Shown here: positions 16,553 through 25,240 of the stretch, one piece after another | Numbering within the stretch: the first letter of the stretch is position 1 | Layout of the letters: each line of letters starts with the position of its first letter | DNA from: Lentilactobacillus diolivorans DSM 14421 | GTDB taxonomy: Bacteria > Bacillota > Bacilli > Lactobacillales > Lactobacillaceae | Length of the DNA: 64,000 bases | Direction of reading: 5' to 3' | Assembly (NCBI RefSeq): GCF_001434255.1 | Contig: NZ_AZEY01000109.1 | Location: 1-64,000, forward strand | Program-made: the position numbers and the translations under genes | Notes under the pieces: generated by a model | Told to the model about the DNA's origin: nothing | What the model saw: the letters and a program-made list of their open reading frames with translations, nothing else | The model's database searches: none

Positions 16553-17511
16553 CACAACCAGTGATTGAATTTAAACACGTTGTCAAATCATTTGACGGTC
16601 ATCCGGTCATTACGGATTTGAATTTGAAAATCATACCTGGTGAATTTTTTGTTTTGGTTGGTAGTTCCGGTAGTGGTAAAACAACGACCTTGAAAATGAT
16701 TAATCGATTACTTCAGCCCAGTGATGGTGAGGTCTTGGTGTTTGGAAAAAACGTGCGTGATTATTCATTGCCAAAGTTGAGGTGGCAGATTGGATATGTC
16801 TTGCAGCAAATCGCACTTTTCCCAACAATGACGGTTGCAAAAAATATTTCAGTTGTCCCAGAAATGCAACATTTGCCTACCAAACAAATTCATCAACTGA
16901 TTAAACGTTTGTTAAAGGAGGTTGGCTTAGATCAGAGTTATCGTTTTCGGCTGCCAAATGAGTTATCGGGTGGTCAGCAACAGCGGATTGGAATTTTAAG
17001 AGCCCTGGCTGGAAATCCGGCGATCGTGTTAATGGATGAACCGTTTAGTGCTTTAGATCCGCTTGCTCGTGAATCACTTCAACAATTGGTATTGAAATTA
17101 CATCATCAATATCACAATACGATCGTTTTTGTTACTCACGATATGGACGAAGCACTGCGTTTAGGTGATCGAATTGGGATTATGAAGAACGGAAAATTAC
17201 TTCAAGTTGGATCACCAAAAGTCATTACAAATAATCCGACGAATCAGTTTGTCGCTGACTTCTTTAGTAAAAATAATTATTCCGATCTCAACAAAATTTT
17301 GGTTAGTCAAGTGATTGAGGCGGGCTTTCTGATTACACCTAAGCTGATTGTCAATCAGCGGAATGTACCATCCGTTGAGAAAACGTCGAATTTAAAAGAA
17401 GTCCTGAGAATTTTAGCATCCACTGCTTTAGTTGGCGTTATTGGTACTCATCAAGAGACCATTGGTTTTTTCAATAATGAAAGCATTATTCGTTTTTTAA
17501 GTACAATTTGA
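16549..17511 (+). CDS. Osmoprotectant ABC transporter ATP-binding protein
   Basis: A 320-residue ATPase of the OpuCA/ProV type: Walker A GSSGSGKTT, Q loop, signature NELSGGQQQRIGILRAL, Walker B IVLMDEPFSALD and the switch His in VTHDMDEA. The region after 245 is where OpuCA proteins carry CBS domains; here it is short and poorly matched, so ionic-strength sensing through a full CBS pair is doubtful. It is coupled to the preceding gene by ATGA overlap and forms a complete importer with it. Confidence 0.9.
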   Translation: MTQPVIEFKHVVKSFDGHPVITDLNLKIIPGEFFVLVGSSGSGKTTTLKMINRLLQPSDGEVLVFGKNVRDYSLPKLRWQIGYVLQQIALFPTMTVAKNISVVPEMQHLPTKQIHQLIKRLLKEVGLDQSYRFRLPNELSGGQQQRIGILRALAGNPAIVLMDEPFSALDPLARESLQQLVLKLHHQYHNTIVFVTHDMDEALRLGDRIGIMKNGKLLQVGSPKVITNNPTNQFVADFFSKNNYSDLNKILVSQVIEAGFLITPKLIVNQRNVPSVEKTSNLKEVLRILASTALVGVIGTHQETIGFFNNESIIRFLSTI

Positions 17512-17525
17512 GGGGGTTTTGAATC

Positions 17526-18854
17526 GTGAAAAGTTATGAAGTTGTTATTTTAGGCGGTGGTGTTGCGGGTGGCACACTTGCACACTTGCTGCGGCGTCAA
17601 AATAAAACTGTGGCAGTGGTTGAAGATAATTTATTTGGTGGGACGTGTCCTAATCGTGGCTGTGATCCCAAGAAAATTTTATTATCGGGGTTGGAAGTCA
17701 CTCAAACTGTTGATAATATGCAAGGAAATGGTATTTCTGGTCACGTCAGTGTTAACTGGCCAGACCTGATGCGTCATAAGAGGCAGTATACTGACCCAAT
17801 TTCAAACGCGATGCAACATTCGTTGGTTTCGGATGGTGTTGACACCTACCACGAGCACGCTGCCTTTACGGAAGATGGTTACTTGCAAGCCGGAAATAAT
17901 CTGTTAAGTGCCGATCAATTTGTGATTGCGACTGGTCAGCGGCCAAAAATTTTAGACATTGTCGGTAAAGAATTTTTTAAGACCAGTACTGATTTTTTGA
18001 ATTTGAATGAAATGCCCGCAGATGTCACATTTGTAGGTGGTGGTTATATCGGTTTTGAATTGGCAGGGATCGCCCATGCAGCAGGGGCCAAGGTCCATCT
18101 AATCCATCACAATAGCCATCCTTTAAAGCAATTTGATTCACAATTAGTAAATGAAGTTGTTGCCCATTTGCAAGCTATTGGCGTTGATGTTCAACTCAAT
18201 ACGGATGTTAACGCAATTGAAAAACAGGGGGATCGGTATTGTATAAGCGGCGATGATAAATTCAAACTAACGACTGATATGGTGTTTTGTACGGCAGGTA
18301 GAATCCCTAATATTGATACGATTGGTCTGGAAAATATGAGCATTGATGCTGATGCACACGGGATTATTGTCAATAATTATTTACAGTCGTCCAATCGAAA
18401 GGTCTTTGCTATGGGTGATGTTGTCAGCACTAGTCGCCCCAAACTGACACCAGTAGCCGGTTTTGAAGCCAATTACCTAGCCAAACATCTTAATGGAAAT
18501 TCTGGAAAAATCAATTTTCCCGAAATTCCAACTTTGGTGTTTGGTCAGCCTTCTTTGGCACAAGTTGGATTACCATCCAAAGTGGCGGATGATAATAAAC
18601 ATTATCTGTTAATCACAAATGATATGACTAAGTGGTACAGCTATCATCGTCTAAATGAGCCGCTTGCAAAGGCGAAAGTCGTCGTGGATCGGGATAATGA
18701 AACGGTTGTTGGGGCAACGGTTTTAAGTAATCACGCTGATTACTTAATCAATTTGTTTACATCAATGATTGATAACCAAATGAAAATTGATGATTTCAAT
18801 CAACAAATTTTAGCGTACCCAACGTTGGCAAGTGATGTGCAGTATTTAATTTAA
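17526..18854 (+). CDS. FAD-dependent disulfide oxidoreductase (glutathione reductase-like)
   Basis: A 442-residue class I flavoprotein disulfide reductase. FAD motif EVVILGGGVAGGTLAH, redox-active pair in GGTCPNRGCDPKK (Cys45 and Cys50 by count), NAD(P)H motif VTFVGGGYIGFELAG, and a second FAD motif VFAMGDVV. Pairing with FAD and NAD(P)H is clear; the substrate (glutathione, CoA or another thiol) is not. The C-terminal His-Glu pair typical of glutathione reductase is not obvious: the tail is QQILAYPTLASDVQ, with YPT where HPT is usual. The start is GTG 17526 behind GAGGGGG. It is probably in the osmoprotectant operon. Confidence 0.85.
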   Translation: MKSYEVVILGGGVAGGTLAHLLRRQNKTVAVVEDNLFGGTCPNRGCDPKKILLSGLEVTQTVDNMQGNGISGHVSVNWPDLMRHKRQYTDPISNAMQHSLVSDGVDTYHEHAAFTEDGYLQAGNNLLSADQFVIATGQRPKILDIVGKEFFKTSTDFLNLNEMPADVTFVGGGYIGFELAGIAHAAGAKVHLIHHNSHPLKQFDSQLVNEVVAHLQAIGVDVQLNTDVNAIEKQGDRYCISGDDKFKLTTDMVFCTAGRIPNIDTIGLENMSIDADAHGIIVNNYLQSSNRKVFAMGDVVSTSRPKLTPVAGFEANYLAKHLNGNSGKINFPEIPTLVFGQPSLAQVGLPSKVADDNKHYLLITNDMTKWYSYHRLNEPLAKAKVVVDRDNETVVGATVLSNHADYLINLFTSMIDNQMKIDDFNQQILAYPTLASDVQYLI

Positions 18855-18857
18855 AGA

Positions 18858-18969
18858 GTGCAAAGCCAAGCGCTTAGCTCCCAGAATATAAGGCAAAAAG
18901 ACGGATATCCCAGATTCAGGGATATCCGTCTTTTTGCCTTATATGGCCGGGAGCTGCTTGGCTTTGCAC
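18858..18969. repeat. Hairpin repeat, copy B
   Basis: A 112-bp palindrome almost identical to copy A, beginning 4 bases after the oxidoreductase stop. It has the same shoulders (CTCCCAGAATATAAG, CTTATATGGCCGGGAG) and the same core stem AAAAAGACGGATATCCC, but a different loop. Where arms differ from copy A, pairing is often better (for example GCCTTATAT here, GCTTTATAT in A). The core works as a bidirectional terminator. Confidence 0.85.
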
Positions 18970-19057
18970 GTTTCGGCCAAGTAGCATCGGTGATTACGGT
19001 TAAGTAATCAAGAGATTTGCCTTATATGGCCGGGAGCTGCTTGGCTTTGCACGTTTC
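18940..19057. repeat. Tandem right-arm repeat (83-bp period)
   Basis: TATATGGCCGGGAGCTGCTTGG...TTTGCACGTTTC occurs at 18940, in the hairpin, and again at 19023. The spacer contains CATCGGTGATTACGGTTAAGTAATCAAGAGAT, also present near copy A. So the whole module, not just the palindrome, is duplicated between the two gaps. Confidence 0.75.
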
Positions 19058-19337
19058 GACCGAGTAAGGTTTGGTAATTATCAAAAAGAAGCCATCAAGG
19101 GGGATTTGTCTTATTGGGGAGACGTTGAGACTATCCTTTATTTAAGCATCGCTAGGTCATTAAACATTTTTATTTTGTCAATACAGATCAATCGTCAAAC
19201 TTGATGCTGTCTTCGCATAGCTTTAGCCGCATGTCTTCACTCGGTAATACTCGTGATTACCCAAAACGGGACTGGACAAAATTACTTTTGCCTCAGTCCC
19301 GGCCATTACTTTTTAAATGCCAAATCAATGTTCCCAG
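19058..19337. other. Rest of repeat-rich convergent gap
   Basis: No gene is supported. GGGACTGGACAAAATTAC...CAGTCCC (19268-19300) forms a weaker hairpin related to the terminator at 13668, and is preceded by CTCGGTAATACTCGTGATTACC, similar to the sequence before 13668. Confidence 0.6.
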
Positions 19338-21647
19338 CTATCTTTTAATTGTTCGTTCAATTTTTACTCGACTGGTTGTTAATGACTGATCCGAGATTAA
19401 CGGCGTCACATCGCCAATACTAAGTAAAGTGAGGTGATGCATGGCTCTTGTAATGATGGTGTACAGCGTTCCCAGCAGGGTTTCATCCGGATAATTGTTT
19501 TCTGATGTGTCCCAAGCAATAACCGAATCAAATTCTAATCCCTTTGCCAAATAGATTGGAAGAACCAAAACGCCCTTGGGCAATGTTCGATCAGCGTCTT
19601 TTAATAAGGTTGCGTCCAGTTTACTATGAATTCGATCGTAAACTTGTTTGGCCTCCTCCATATTTTTTGTGAGGATTGCAACGGTGCCATAAGTGCTCCG
19701 TTGTTTAGGAACAATTTTTTCAAGCCGTTTAATGGCATTGTCAAAATTTGGTAACACGATTAGTTCGGGAAGATCCCCATCCCGATTAAACGCTTCGATA
19801 TCGTCGCCATTGGGTAAAATTGATTTGGCAAAGGTTGTGATTGGGTAAGTTGAACGGTAGGAACGTTTTAAGCTGATTAATCTTGAATGACGGACGTTGA
19901 AAGCAGCATTTAATTTATTAAGAATTTCCTTTGGCTGCTCAACATCTTTAAAGAGTGCCTGTTCACTGTCGCCCAAAAGTGTCCACTTGGTTTGAGGAAA
20001 CGCATACCGAAGATATTTTAATTGGGCTACCGAGTAATCTTGCATTTCGTCAACAAACAAATATTTCATTGTGTTGTTTTGACCACTGCTGCAGATATAA
20101 TCCCGCATGTAAAGAAGCGGTGCGCAATCATCTAATTTAATACTGTGAAATTCAATTGCATCATTAAATTCACTGGTAGCTTGCTGCCACTTCTTTTGAT
20201 CAATGTTTTGTGGCAGATCAACGGTCTTTAAGAAGTTGGCATATTGGAGATAAGGATCCAAAAAGTTGTTGTTGAAGATAGCGTCATAGACAACTTCCAA
20301 TCTGTCAGTAACAATTTTTTTGGCAATAAAGAATCGTTCATCATCTTCGTTTTGAAATTCGCCCAGTGCGTGACCGGCTAGCAAGTCATGATACTTTTCA
20401 TTACTTAGCTGGTCGATTTCATCGTTAACCCAGTCTTTACCAGTTTCATGGTTAATTCGCTTCTTTAAACGTTTGATCAGTTCGTTCTTGGTTTTAAAGA
20501 ACCGATCGGATACGGTAATGGCTTTTGGAAAGCCATCAAAGATTGAGCGGATTTCTTCTTTACTAAAGAAAACAGCTTCGTTAAAAATAATATCACTGAA
20601 GAAAATTTGGGAGGCGGATAAATGATTACAGTAATCTTTTACGTTATCCATAAACTTAGCTGATTCTTTAAATCCCCGAATCAGCTTTTGCTGAGGAGTT
20701 AATGCATCATCGGTTTCATAACGTTCAAATAAACTTTGCACGTTTAATCCCTTCAAACGATTGTCAATAAATTCGTCGAAGGTGACCTGGCGCATGTTAC
20801 GCTCACCCAAACTTGGCAGGACTTCGGAAATATAGTGACTAAAAAGTTTGTTGGGTGAAAATAGGATAATTTGATCAGCTTCCAGCGTATCGCGGCTGTG
20901 GTAAAGTAAGAACGCAATTCGCTGCAAAATTGCAGATGTTTTTCCTGAACCGGCAACCCCTTGAACAACAAGCAAATTACTCTTGGTGTCCCGGATAATA
21001 TCATTTTGCTCGTGTTGAATGGTTGCCACGATGTTTTGCATATAATCGTCGTTCTGCGCGCCTAATGCACTCTGAAGCATTTCGTCGCCCACAGTTTCAT
21101 TTGTGTCAAACATATTCCGGATCTGGCCATTGACAATTTGAAATTGACGCTTCTTTTTAAGGGTTGTTTTTTGTTCACCCATTGGGGTATCATAAGCCAC
21201 CTGGCCCAGCGTGCCATTATAATAAATACTCGAAATTGGGGCGCGCCAATCATAAACCAAGAATTCACCATCGGCGTTTTCAAATGATGCAATCCCAATG
21301 TAAAGGGTTTCGTCATCTGGTTGTCCATCATCTTGGATATCGATTCGACCGAAATAAGGTGATTTTTTTAAATCATGTAAGGTTGATAACTGGGTTTTAA
21401 GGATACTCTCGTTTTCTGTTAATCGAGAAACCAAGCCCCGTTGTTGTTGAAGTTCGGCACTGGTTTCAATTCGGTCATCGACTTCAAAATAGTTGACTGA
21501 AGTGTTATCAGAATAAGTCTGCTGAACCTTTTTGGTTTCTGTGTGGGCCCGGTCAAATTCATCTTTTGTACTGATAATTTTCTTGTCGATTTTTGAAACG
21601 ACCTTATCAACCCGTAACTGTTCTTTGTGCTGTTCTTTATTTTCCAA
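19338..21647 (-). CDS. helD: HelD-like RNA polymerase-recycling ATPase (UvrD/Rep superfamily)
   Basis: A 769-residue superfamily 1 helicase-like protein. The N-terminal 80 residues are charged and coiled, as in HelD, where this arm enters RNA polymerase. Walker A VVQGVAGSGKTSAILQR lies at about 228-243, the Walker B-like YLFVDEMQDYSVAQLKYLR near 515, and a UvrD-type C-terminal motif (VLPIYLAKGLEFDSVIAWD) near 700. In Bacillus, HelD frees stalled RNA polymerase from nucleic acid. It is often annotated as helicase IV. The start is ATG 21647 with GGAGG upstream. It stands alone and is divergent from the next gene. Confidence 0.85.
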   Translation of the reverse strand: MENKEQHKEQLRVDKVVSKIDKKIISTKDEFDRAHTETKKVQQTYSDNTSVNYFEVDDRIETSAELQQQRGLVSRLTENESILKTQLSTLHDLKKSPYFGRIDIQDDGQPDDETLYIGIASFENADGEFLVYDWRAPISSIYYNGTLGQVAYDTPMGEQKTTLKKKRQFQIVNGQIRNMFDTNETVGDEMLQSALGAQNDDYMQNIVATIQHEQNDIIRDTKSNLLVVQGVAGSGKTSAILQRIAFLLYHSRDTLEADQIILFSPNKLFSHYISEVLPSLGERNMRQVTFDEFIDNRLKGLNVQSLFERYETDDALTPQQKLIRGFKESAKFMDNVKDYCNHLSASQIFFSDIIFNEAVFFSKEEIRSIFDGFPKAITVSDRFFKTKNELIKRLKKRINHETGKDWVNDEIDQLSNEKYHDLLAGHALGEFQNEDDERFFIAKKIVTDRLEVVYDAIFNNNFLDPYLQYANFLKTVDLPQNIDQKKWQQATSEFNDAIEFHSIKLDDCAPLLYMRDYICSSGQNNTMKYLFVDEMQDYSVAQLKYLRYAFPQTKWTLLGDSEQALFKDVEQPKEILNKLNAAFNVRHSRLISLKRSYRSTYPITTFAKSILPNGDDIEAFNRDGDLPELIVLPNFDNAIKRLEKIVPKQRSTYGTVAILTKNMEEAKQVYDRIHSKLDATLLKDADRTLPKGVLVLPIYLAKGLEFDSVIAWDTSENNYPDETLLGTLYTIITRAMHHLTLLSIGDVTPLISDQSLTTSRVKIERTIKR

Positions 21648-21743
21648 AAGGGCTCCTCCATTCGTCTGCTATTCCGTCATCAATTCTGAACGCTTGCACA
21701 ATTTTAGATTGATTTTACTTTTCTGTCAATTCAATGGACCAGA

Positions 21744-21774
21744 TTGTTAATTTATTAGCGAATCATTGTATAAT
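21744..21774 (+). promoter_or_regulatory. Promoter of the 2-hydroxyacid dehydrogenase gene
   Basis: TTGTTA (21744-21749) and TATAAT (21769-21774) are 19 bases apart. The -10 is good, the spacing long. This placement makes upstream start codons (21734, 21776) unlikely and supports TTG 21812. Confidence 0.5.
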
Positions 21775-21811
21775 GATTGTAAAAATTAGCGATTCAGAAA
21801 GAAGAATTAAC

Positions 21812-22759
21812 TTGAAATTATTAAATTTATTTGAACTCAGTTCGGCTAATCGAAAGCAGTTAGCTCAGATTCCTGATTTAGAAATCATTGATCCTGAACA
21901 AGTGACACCGAGTTTAATCACAAAGATTTCGGCAATCTATGGTTGGAATCAATTGGGTACAGAAGTTTTGAATCAATCGACTCAACTTCGCTTTGTCCAG
22001 TCCAATTCCGCTGGTGTTGACTATTTACCATTAAAAACCTTTAAACAAAAGGGGATTTTGCTTGCTAATGTCAGCGGCATTCACGCGGAGCCAATTTCTG
22101 AAACAGTTATCGCTTATGTGTTGGCGTTTGTTCGTGGTGTCTTGGAAAGCGAGCATGCCAAGCAGCAGTCTAAATGGATCGGCGATCAGATTCGGCCAAC
22201 AATTACGACATTGCATCAAAAGGTGGCGGCCATATATGGAACTGGCCATATTGGTCAAGAGATTGCCAATAAATTAAAAGTGTTTGGTGTCAAGACAATT
22301 GGCATTAGTCGACATGGCCACCCCGCGGCCAACTTCGACCAAGTCTTTACGGATCATGATGCAATAAAGGCCACTGAAGCAGCAGACATCATTATTAATA
22401 TTATGCCACTGACGGAACAGACGCATCACTTTTTTGACCGGTCGTTTTTTGAAACGTTAACAAATCAGCCCTTGTTTATTAATGTTGGCCGGGGACCCTC
22501 GGTAGATACAGAGGCACTTGTCAGTGCACTTCAGGCTGGGAAGCTATCAGGGGCAGGCCTTGATGTTTACGAACAAGAGCCACTTGCAACTGATTCGCCT
22601 TTGTGGGGGATGGCAAATGTGATTATGACACCTCATATTTCTGGTGGCTTCGTTGAATATGGTGATGCAGCATTTGCAATTTTACGCGAGAATCTCAAGT
22701 CAATTTTGAAGAATGACCGGGTTGCCCGTAATCAGGTTGATTTAAGTGAGGGCTATTAG
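21812..22759 (+). CDS. D-isomer-specific 2-hydroxyacid dehydrogenase
   Basis: A 315-residue NAD-dependent dehydrogenase. Start TTG 21812 (LKLLNLFELSS) follows AGAAAGAAGA; the longer frame would begin inside the promoter. The nucleotide-binding domain shows AAIYGTGHIGQEIANKL, followed by INIMPLTEQTHHFF, INVGRGPSVDTEAL (catalytic Arg nearby), GLDVYEQEPL (Glu) and MTPHISGG (His): the full Arg-Glu-His set. The substrate is unknown; relatives include phosphoglycerate, hydroxyisocaproate and glyoxylate-type enzymes. No operon partner is evident: the T-box leader with its own promoter follows. Confidence 0.85.
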   Translation: MKLLNLFELSSANRKQLAQIPDLEIIDPEQVTPSLITKISAIYGWNQLGTEVLNQSTQLRFVQSNSAGVDYLPLKTFKQKGILLANVSGIHAEPISETVIAYVLAFVRGVLESEHAKQQSKWIGDQIRPTITTLHQKVAAIYGTGHIGQEIANKLKVFGVKTIGISRHGHPAANFDQVFTDHDAIKATEAADIIINIMPLTEQTHHFFDRSFFETLTNQPLFINVGRGPSVDTEALVSALQAGKLSGAGLDVYEQEPLATDSPLWGMANVIMTPHISGGFVEYGDAAFAILRENLKSILKNDRVARNQVDLSEGY

Positions 22760-22809
22760 TTAGTTCTGGGAAGTTTATCTAAAAGAAATGTTTCTTTATT
22801 AATAACTTT

Positions 22810-22838
22810 TTGACATTTAGACTATTAATAAGTAAAAT
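22810..22838 (+). promoter_or_regulatory. Promoter of the trpS T-box leader
   Basis: TTGACA (22810-22815) and TAAAAT (22833-22838) with a 17-base spacer, 50 bases after the previous gene. The transcript would begin near 22845 at the base of the T-box. Confidence 0.75.
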
Positions 22839-22844
22839 TAAAAT

Positions 22845-23037
22845 GTTATTAAGAAATGAGTAGAATCGTCGGCCAACAGAGAGATTGCATTAGCTGAAAG
22901 CAATCGTGACGAAACGAATTGGAAACGAATACGGGTGACTCCATATCGTCAAGAGCGGTAACTAAATACGATAGTTACAATTTAGGTGGTACCACGTTTA
23001 AGCGTCCTATTGTGAAGACAATAGGGCGCTTTTTATC
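22845..23037 (+). promoter_or_regulatory. T-box riboswitch (Trp) controlling trpS
   Basis: The conserved T-box AATTTAGGTGGTACCACG is at 22979-22996. It is followed by an intrinsic terminator with arms 23001-23013 and 23018-23030 and a T run. Upstream, stem I features are visible (AGAGAGATTGC...GCAATC, GCTGAAAG). The likely specifier is TGG at 22920-22922 in GAATTGGAAACGAA, matching tryptophan and the downstream gene. Uncharged tRNA-Trp should stabilise the antiterminator and raise trpS expression. Confidence 0.9.
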
Positions 23038-23153
23038 AATTTGATACGCGAACCCATTTCGTGTGTGTTGGTAATTGTAGCTTGGATACCGCTGGTTTGC
23101 CAATTATCCACAAGTACATGAGTAAATGACAGGTAACGAAAGGATGAATTTTG

Positions 23154-24170
23154 ATGACAAAAAAGATTATTTTAACAGGCGATCGCCCAACTGGAAAATT
23201 ACATATTGGCCACTACGTTGGGTCATTAAAAAACCGAGTTGAACTACAGAATTCCGGTGACTACGAGACATTTATTATGATTGCTGATATGCAGGCATTA
23301 ACCGATAATGCGCGTGATCCAGAAAAAATTCGACACAGTTTGATTCAGGTTGCGCTCGATTACTTAGCAGTGGGAATTGATCCCAAAAAGTCAACGATTT
23401 TAGTTCAGTCGCAAATTCCAGCGTTGAGCGAATTAACACAACATTATTCAAATCTGGTGACCGTTTCACGTTTAAATCGTAACCCAACTGTTAAGAATGA
23501 AATTAAACAAAAGGACTTTGGGCAAAGTGTTCCAGTTGGATTTGCCATGTACCCGATTAGCCAAGCTGCTGATATTACGGCATTTAAAGCAACAACGGTG
23601 CCCGTTGGCGATGATCAGGAACCGATGCTGGAGCAAACACGAGAAATTGTACGTTCGTTCAATACAATTTACCACGAAGATATTTTAGTTGAACCGGAAG
23701 GCTACTTCCCACCAAAAGGAATGGGTCGAATTCCTGGGCTGGACGGCAATGCCAAGATGAGTAAATCATTAGGCAATGCGATTTATCTTTCGGACGATGA
23801 AGATACGATTCAAAAGAAAGTGATGTCAATGTATACTGATCCAAATCACATTCACGTTGCCGATCCTGGTCAAGTTGAAGGCAATACTGTGTTCACTTAT
23901 TTGGATATTTTTGATTCAGACAAGGAGCAAGTTGCTGACCTGAAGGCACAATATCGTCATGGTGGGCTCGGGGATGTTAAAATTAAACGGTACTTAAATG
24001 ACGTTCTCCAGGCAGAGCTAAAACCGATCCGTGAACGACGTAATCGTTATGCGCAAGATGTTCAGAGTGTTTATGATATTTTGAAAAAAGGTAGCGAATA
24101 TGCTAATCAAGTTGCCAATCAAACTTTGAAAGAGGTTCGTGATGCAATTGGAATCAATTACTTTAACTAG
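23154..24170 (+). CDS. trpS: Tryptophanyl-tRNA synthetase
   Basis: A 338-residue class I synthetase that charges tRNA-Trp. The HIGH-type motif is [11 protein letters not shown] near 15, and the KMSKS loop is [12 protein letters not shown] near 195. [20 protein letters not shown] is the usual signature. The start is ATG 23154 with GAAAGGATG upstream; TTG 23151 is possible. It is controlled by the T-box leader and is the first gene of a run on the plus strand (ppx, mvaA and more) with no terminator directly after it. Confidence 0.96.
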   Translation: MTKKIILTGDRPTGKLHIGHYVGSLKNRVELQNSGDYETFIMIADMQALTDNARDPEKIRHSLIQVALDYLAVGIDPKKSTILVQSQIPALSELTQHYSNLVTVSRLNRNPTVKNEIKQKDFGQSVPVGFAMYPISQAADITAFKATTVPVGDDQEPMLEQTREIVRSFNTIYHEDILVEPEGYFPPKGMGRIPGLDGNAKMSKSLGNAIYLSDDEDTIQKKVMSMYTDPNHIHVADPGQVEGNTVFTYLDIFDSDKEQVADLKAQYRHGGLGDVKIKRYLNDVLQAELKPIRERRNRYAQDVQSVYDILKKGSEYANQVANQTLKEVRDAIGINYFN

Positions 24171-24193
24171 TTTGTCCAGAAAGGATGGCAGGG

Positions 24194-25129
24194 ATGGAAA
24201 ACCTTGTAATTTTGGATATTGGTTCTAATTCGGTTAGAATGGCAATTAACCAAATTTTAAGTGATGGTTCTTATCGGGAAATTAAACGAATTAAAAGTGA
24301 CAGTCGTTTGTCGGAAGGGATGGGACGCGAAAAGATCCTTCAGCCCGAGGCCATGGAGCGAACGATCCGCGCTTTAGCCGATTTCAAAAAGATCTATACG
24401 GAATATGATGCTAAGCGAGTGATCGGAATGGCAACCGCTGCGGTACGTCAGGCAAAAAATCAAGACCAGTTTTTAGCAGGGGTCAAGTCTCGAATTGGGA
24501 TTACCATTAAAGTGCTTTCGGGAAATCAAGAAGCCTATTATGATTACTTAGGTGTGATTAACCGTCTGGGAATTCGAAATTGTTTGATTTTAGACATTGG
24601 TGGGGCGAGTTGCGAACTTATTCGGGTTAACCATGGTGAGAGCACAAATTTGACCAGTATTCCAATCGGTGCTGTTAATATTACGGAACGTTATCATTTG
24701 GACGACAATATTACCGGTGCTAATTTGTTTAATGCACAATTCAATATTCGAAAGCTCTATTCAAAAGTGAAGTGGTTAAGCCGTTCCCGTCATCAACCGC
24801 TGGTATTATTGGGTGGGGCGAATCGGACACTGGCCCGAATCAACCGGCGTCGTCAAAACATGATGCGCATTGATGCAATTCACGGTTATCATTTAACCTA
24901 TGAACAGGTTAACCGGACCTATTTAGGATTGTTGAAAGGAAATGTCAAGCGCCGGCAGCAAATTCAAGGCTTGGAAGTCGATCGAGCCGATATCATTGTC
25001 GGTGGTCTACTCCCTTTGATTGTCTTAATGGATAAGGTTGAAGCTAAAAAGGTTATTTTCTCGGAAAGTGGTGTCCGTGAAGGCGTTATCACGGAATACG
25101 TTGACCGTCATTATCATCGCAAAAAGTAA
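24194..25129 (+). CDS. ppx: Exopolyphosphatase/GppA phosphatase family
   Basis: A 311-residue ASKHA-fold phosphatase. MENLVILDIGSNSVRM is the phosphate-1 motif, LILDIGGASCELIRV the phosphate-2 motif, and GGANRTLARI lies near the adenosine site. Members cut terminal phosphate from polyphosphate or pppGpp; at about 310 residues this is the short form. I chose ATG 24194 because AAAGGATGG then has normal spacing; ATG 24185 sits inside that site. It starts 23 bases after trpS, so it probably shares its transcript. Confidence 0.88.
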   Translation: MENLVILDIGSNSVRMAINQILSDGSYREIKRIKSDSRLSEGMGREKILQPEAMERTIRALADFKKIYTEYDAKRVIGMATAAVRQAKNQDQFLAGVKSRIGITIKVLSGNQEAYYDYLGVINRLGIRNCLILDIGGASCELIRVNHGESTNLTSIPIGAVNITERYHLDDNITGANLFNAQFNIRKLYSKVKWLSRSRHQPLVLLGGANRTLARINRRRQNMMRIDAIHGYHLTYEQVNRTYLGLLKGNVKRRQQIQGLEVDRADIIVGGLLPLIVLMDKVEAKKVIFSESGVREGVITEYVDRHYHRKK

Positions 25130-25240
25130 TTTTCAATAAATGGTTTGAATACAGGGCTGAAATCAAGAGACGATCTTGGGAGAGGCCCTTTTGTGACCAA
25201 ATGTCATTATCTTGGATCCAGTTATCTTTGGAGGAAATCA

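Noticed and set aside
13111-19057. CRISPR array in the repeat-rich gaps
   Set aside because: The repeats are palindromic modules with conserved spacers and only two or three units; there are no cas genes nearby.
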